59,438 nt of DNA from Streptomyces sp. 549 (lineage in GTDB: Bacteria; Actinomycetota; Actinomycetes; Streptomycetales; Streptomycetaceae). Numbering within the stretch: position 1 is the first letter of the stretch; every line of letters starts with the position of its first letter. Positions 57,427 to 59,438 of the stretch are shown piece by piece. The notes under the pieces are model-generated. The model was given only the letters and a program-made list of their open reading frames with translations, made no database searches and was not told the origin of the DNA. The DNA lies in NCBI RefSeq assembly GCF_030124175.1, contig NZ_JASKMT010000032.1, positions 1 to 59,438 of the forward strand, written 5' to 3'. A program made the translations under genes and the position numbers.

Positions 57427-58380
57427 TCAGGGGACGTCGGTGAGGGGGCGGTCGAACGGGACGTCGGCGGTGACGCTGACCCGGTCGGGCCGCAGGTCCG
57501 CAGGCGTCGGCATCTGGCTGCCGGGAAGTTGCACTGCGGCGGCGCCGTGGGCGAGCGCGGAGGCCAGTGCCTGCGGTCCGGTGCCGCCCGCGGCGAGGAA
57601 TCCGGCCAGCGAGGCGTCCCCGGCGCCGACGTTGCTGCGGACCGTGTCGACGGGTGCGCTGCCGAACCAGGTGCCCTCGGCGTCGACCAGCAGTTGGCCG
57701 TCCGCGCCGAGGCTGGCGAGCACGGTGTGCGCGCCTGCGGTCCGCACGTCCTCGGCGGCCTTGACCGCGTCGCCGATCGTGGCGAGCGGGCGCCCGACGG
57801 CTTCGCTCAGCTCCTCGACGTTGGGCTTGACCACGTCCGGGCCCTCGCGCAGGGCCGCGGTCAGTGACGGGCCCGAGGTGTCGAGCGCGATGCGCGCCCC
57901 GGCGTGGTGGGCCCGGGCGACGAGTTCGGCGTACCACCGGGAGGTGAGGCCGCGCGGCAGGCTGCCGCAGCAGGCGATCCACGTCACCTCGTGTGCCGCG
58001 GCGCCGCTGCGCACGGCCTCCAGCAGGGCTTCGGCCTCCGTACCGGAGAGTTCCGGCCCGGCTGCGTTGATCTTGGTGAGGGTGCCGTCGGGTTCGGCGA
58101 CGGAGATGTTCACCCGGGTCGAACCGGCCACGGGCACTCCGGCGACCTCGATGCCCTGCTCGCTGAGCAGCGCACTCAGCAGCGCGCCCTCCGGACCGCC
58201 GAGCGGCAGCACGGCCACGGTACGGCGCCCGGCGGCGGACACGGCCCGTGAGACGTTGACGCCCTTGCCGCCCGGGTCCACCCGGTCGGCGACGGCCCGC
58301 AGCACGGCACCGCGGTCGAGCGCGGGGATCTCGTAGGTGCGGTCCAGGCTGGGGTTGGGGGTGACGGTCAGGATGGTCAT
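57427..58380 (-). CDS. fruK: 1-phosphofructokinase
   Basis: This encodes 317 aa of the PfkB sugar-kinase family. It converts fructose-1-phosphate to fructose-1,6-bisphosphate. Motifs are TVTPNPSLDRTYEIP at the N-terminus, VDPGGKGVNVSRAVSAAG, VKPNVEELSEAVG and the ATP/catalytic loop RSNVGAGDASLAGFLA. The ATG overlaps the fruR stop by 4 nt. It is the middle gene of the fruR-fruK-fruA operon. Confidence 0.95.
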   Translation of the reverse strand: MTILTVTPNPSLDRTYEIPALDRGAVLRAVADRVDPGGKGVNVSRAVSAAGRRTVAVLPLGGPEGALLSALLSEQGIEVAGVPVAGSTRVNISVAEPDGTLTKINAAGPELSGTEAEALLEAVRSGAAAHEVTWIACCGSLPRGLTSRWYAELVARAHHAGARIALDTSGPSLTAALREGPDVVKPNVEELSEAVGRPLATIGDAVKAAEDVRTAGAHTVLASLGADGQLLVDAEGTWFGSAPVDTVRSNVGAGDASLAGFLAAGGTGPQALASALAHGAAAVQLPGSQMPTPADLRPDRVSVTADVPFDRPLTDVP

Positions 58381-59138
58381 ACCCGTGCTACCTCCGTGCC
58401 CTGCCGCTCGATGGCGAGGGCGTCGTCGGGGTCGAGGCCGGTGTCGGTGATCAGCAGGTCGATGCGGGCGAGGTCGCCGAAGCGGGCGAAGTGCTGCTGA
58501 CCGAACTTGGCGGAGTCGGCCAGCAGGACGACCCGCCTGGCGGCGTCGACGAGTTGCCGCTTGACGGCGGCTTCGGCGAGGTCGGGCGTGGTGAGCCCGC
58601 CCTCGGCGCAGAAGCCGTTGGTGGCGAGGAAGAGGACGTCGGCGTTGATCTCGCGGTAGGTGCGCAGCGCCCAGGAGTCGACGGCGGCCCGGGTGCGGTG
58701 CCGGACCCGTCCGCCGACGAGGTGCAGGTCGATCGTGGGGTGGTCGGCCAGCCGCGCGGCCAGCGGCAGGGCGTGGGTGACGACGGTGAGCGCGGAGTCG
58801 AGCGGGAAGGCCGCGGCGAGCCGGCCGGTGGTCGTCCCGGCGTCGAGGATGACACTGCCGTCGGTGGGCAGCTCGTCCAGGGCGGCTCGCGCGATGCGGT
58901 CCTTCTCGTCGGCGGCGGTGCCCTCCCGCTCGCTGAGGTCGGGTTCCAGGTCGAAACGGCCGGCGGGTATCGCGCCGCCGTGCACGCGGCGGACCAGCCC
59001 GGCTCGGTCGAGTGCCTTCAGGTCTCGCCGCACGGTCTCGGCGGTGACCTGGAACTCGGCGGCCAGGGAGAGCACGTCCACTCGCCCGCTCTCCCGAGCG
59101 ATGCGGAGGATCTCCTGCTGACGTTCCGGTGCGTACAT
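58377..59138 (-). CDS. fruR: DeoR-family repressor of the fructose operon
   Basis: This encodes 253 aa. The DeoR helix-turn-helix is at the N-terminus (YAPERQQEILRIARESGRVDVLSLAAEFQVTAETVRRDLKALDRAGLVRRVHGGA), followed by the DeoR sugar-phosphate sensor domain (ILDAGTTTGRLAAAF; LFLATNGFCAEGGLTTPD; VVLLADSAKFGQQHFARFG). Fructose-1-phosphate is the likely effector, by analogy. ATG at 59138 matches family starts; an ATG at 59159 is possible. A promoter and a 9-bp inverted repeat lie just upstream, suggesting autoregulation. Confidence 0.92.
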   Translation of the reverse strand: MYAPERQQEILRIARESGRVDVLSLAAEFQVTAETVRRDLKALDRAGLVRRVHGGAIPAGRFDLEPDLSEREGTAADEKDRIARAALDELPTDGSVILDAGTTTGRLAAAFPLDSALTVVTHALPLAARLADHPTIDLHLVGGRVRHRTRAAVDSWALRTYREINADVLFLATNGFCAEGGLTTPDLAEAAVKRQLVDAARRVVLLADSAKFGQQHFARFGDLARIDLLITDTGLDPDDALAIERQGTEVARV

Positions 59139-59156
59139 GTGGTTTTGCGTCCGCTC

Positions 59157-59226
59157 CATGTCCGAACTTGTTGATTCGTGCTCACATTACGTCCGCTTTT
59201 CGGGAAAGTAAACAGACTCGGACATG
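59157..59226 (-). promoter_or_regulatory. fruR promoter flanked by inverted repeat
   Basis: On the minus strand TTTACT (59207-59212) and TAATGT (59184-59189) are 17 nt apart and would start transcription near 59177. CATGTCCGA (59157-59165) and TCGGACATG (59218-59226) form a perfect 9-bp inverted repeat that brackets the promoter, with 52 nt between arms, a possible repressor-looping pair. Confidence 0.55.
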
Positions 59227-59342
59227 CATTTCCGCTGGCGTACTCCGACCGACCCACTCCGCCACCAGCCCCGCCCGGGACAGCCCGACCCCAGGGACAG
59301 CCCGAACCCAGGGGCAGCACATGCCCAGAGGCAGCACAAAGC

Positions 59343-59383
59343 CCCGGGGCCGGTTCCGCCCCGGGCCCGGTCGACCGGGCCCG
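59343..59383 (-). terminator. Stem-loop and palindrome near the right edge
   Basis: CCCGGGGC (59343-59350) pairs with GCCCCGGG (59358-59365) around 7 nt. Overlapping it, GGGCCCGGTCGACCGGGCCC (59363-59382) is a perfect palindrome. On the minus strand the first stem is followed by CTTTGTG. A stop codon on the minus strand at 59426-59428 may end a gene off the window, which this would terminate. Confidence 0.5.
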
Positions 59384-59438
59384 CCGCCGCGGCCCGGCCG
59401 GAGCCGGGCGCGAGCTGCTTCCTCTTCAGCCGCGCGCG

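Overview
This is high-GC actinobacterial DNA with the genes and style of a Streptomyces chromosome: GTG, TTG and probably CTG starts, many 4-nt ATGA/GTGA gene overlaps, several apparently leaderless promoters, a conservon, DUF742, a sepX-like gene and FmdB/MscL/P1-peptidase neighbourhoods. All calls come from reading the sequence and protein motifs; no database search was possible.

Layout. (1) 0-3.2 kb: an XRE regulator divergent from two small Cys-rich proteins, then xthA divergent from a GNAT acetyltransferase. (2) 3.4-8.6 kb: a complete lasso-peptide cluster: a 36-aa precursor not previously called as an ORF, a hairpin, asparagine-synthetase-like cyclase, PqqD-like recognition protein, transglutaminase-like leader peptidase and ABC exporter. 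A 20-bp inverted repeat closes it. (3) 8.7-14.5 kb, opposite strand: a conservon (CvnA sensor kinase, CvnB roadblock, CvnC DUF742, CvnD GTPase) with two P450s of CYP157/CYP154 type; the CYP157-like one lacks the ExxR arginine. (4) 14.9-30.9 kb: the most interesting block. A LuxR-type regulator is divergent from a tiny secreted or membrane peptide gene, followed by a run of genes for amino-group-carrier-protein (LysW) chemistry: LysW, LysX, a degenerate and a complete DegT aminotransferase, LysY, a LysZ-LysK fusion, a split transketolase, two peptide-ligase-like ATP-grasp enzymes, an amidohydrolase, an MFS exporter, an SDR and an ABM monooxygenase.

(5) 30.9-34.3 kb: a patchy accessory stretch with a DUF2867/TetR divergent pair with two operators, a VTC-domain remnant, a barstar-like protein and a decayed ORF. 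(6) 34.3-59.4 kb: mostly conserved chromosome: DHA2 exporter, tRNA-Ala(CGC), sepX/glpR - rimJ - mog - moaC - moeA/glp - galU, 5-FTHF cyclo-ligase, penicillin-acylase-family enzyme, K+/H+ antiporter, MFS, FmdB protein, MTA phosphorylase, CpaB-like protein behind two DnaA boxes, mscL, a short AMP-binding protein, P1 peptidase, SAM methyltransferase and the fructose operon fruR-fruK-fruA.

Working hypothesis for block 4, from the known LysW and DADH pathways: LysX loads an amino acid (probably glutamate) on the C-terminal Glu of LysW. The kinase domain and LysY make the semialdehyde. The two-subunit transketolase adds a C2 unit, the DegT enzyme aminates the ketone, and the LysK domain releases a DADH-like diamino-dihydroxy acid. 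The two ATP-grasp ligases would then build an amide or peptide product without an NRPS, which the MFS protein exports. I recognise no known cluster with this exact set of late genes.
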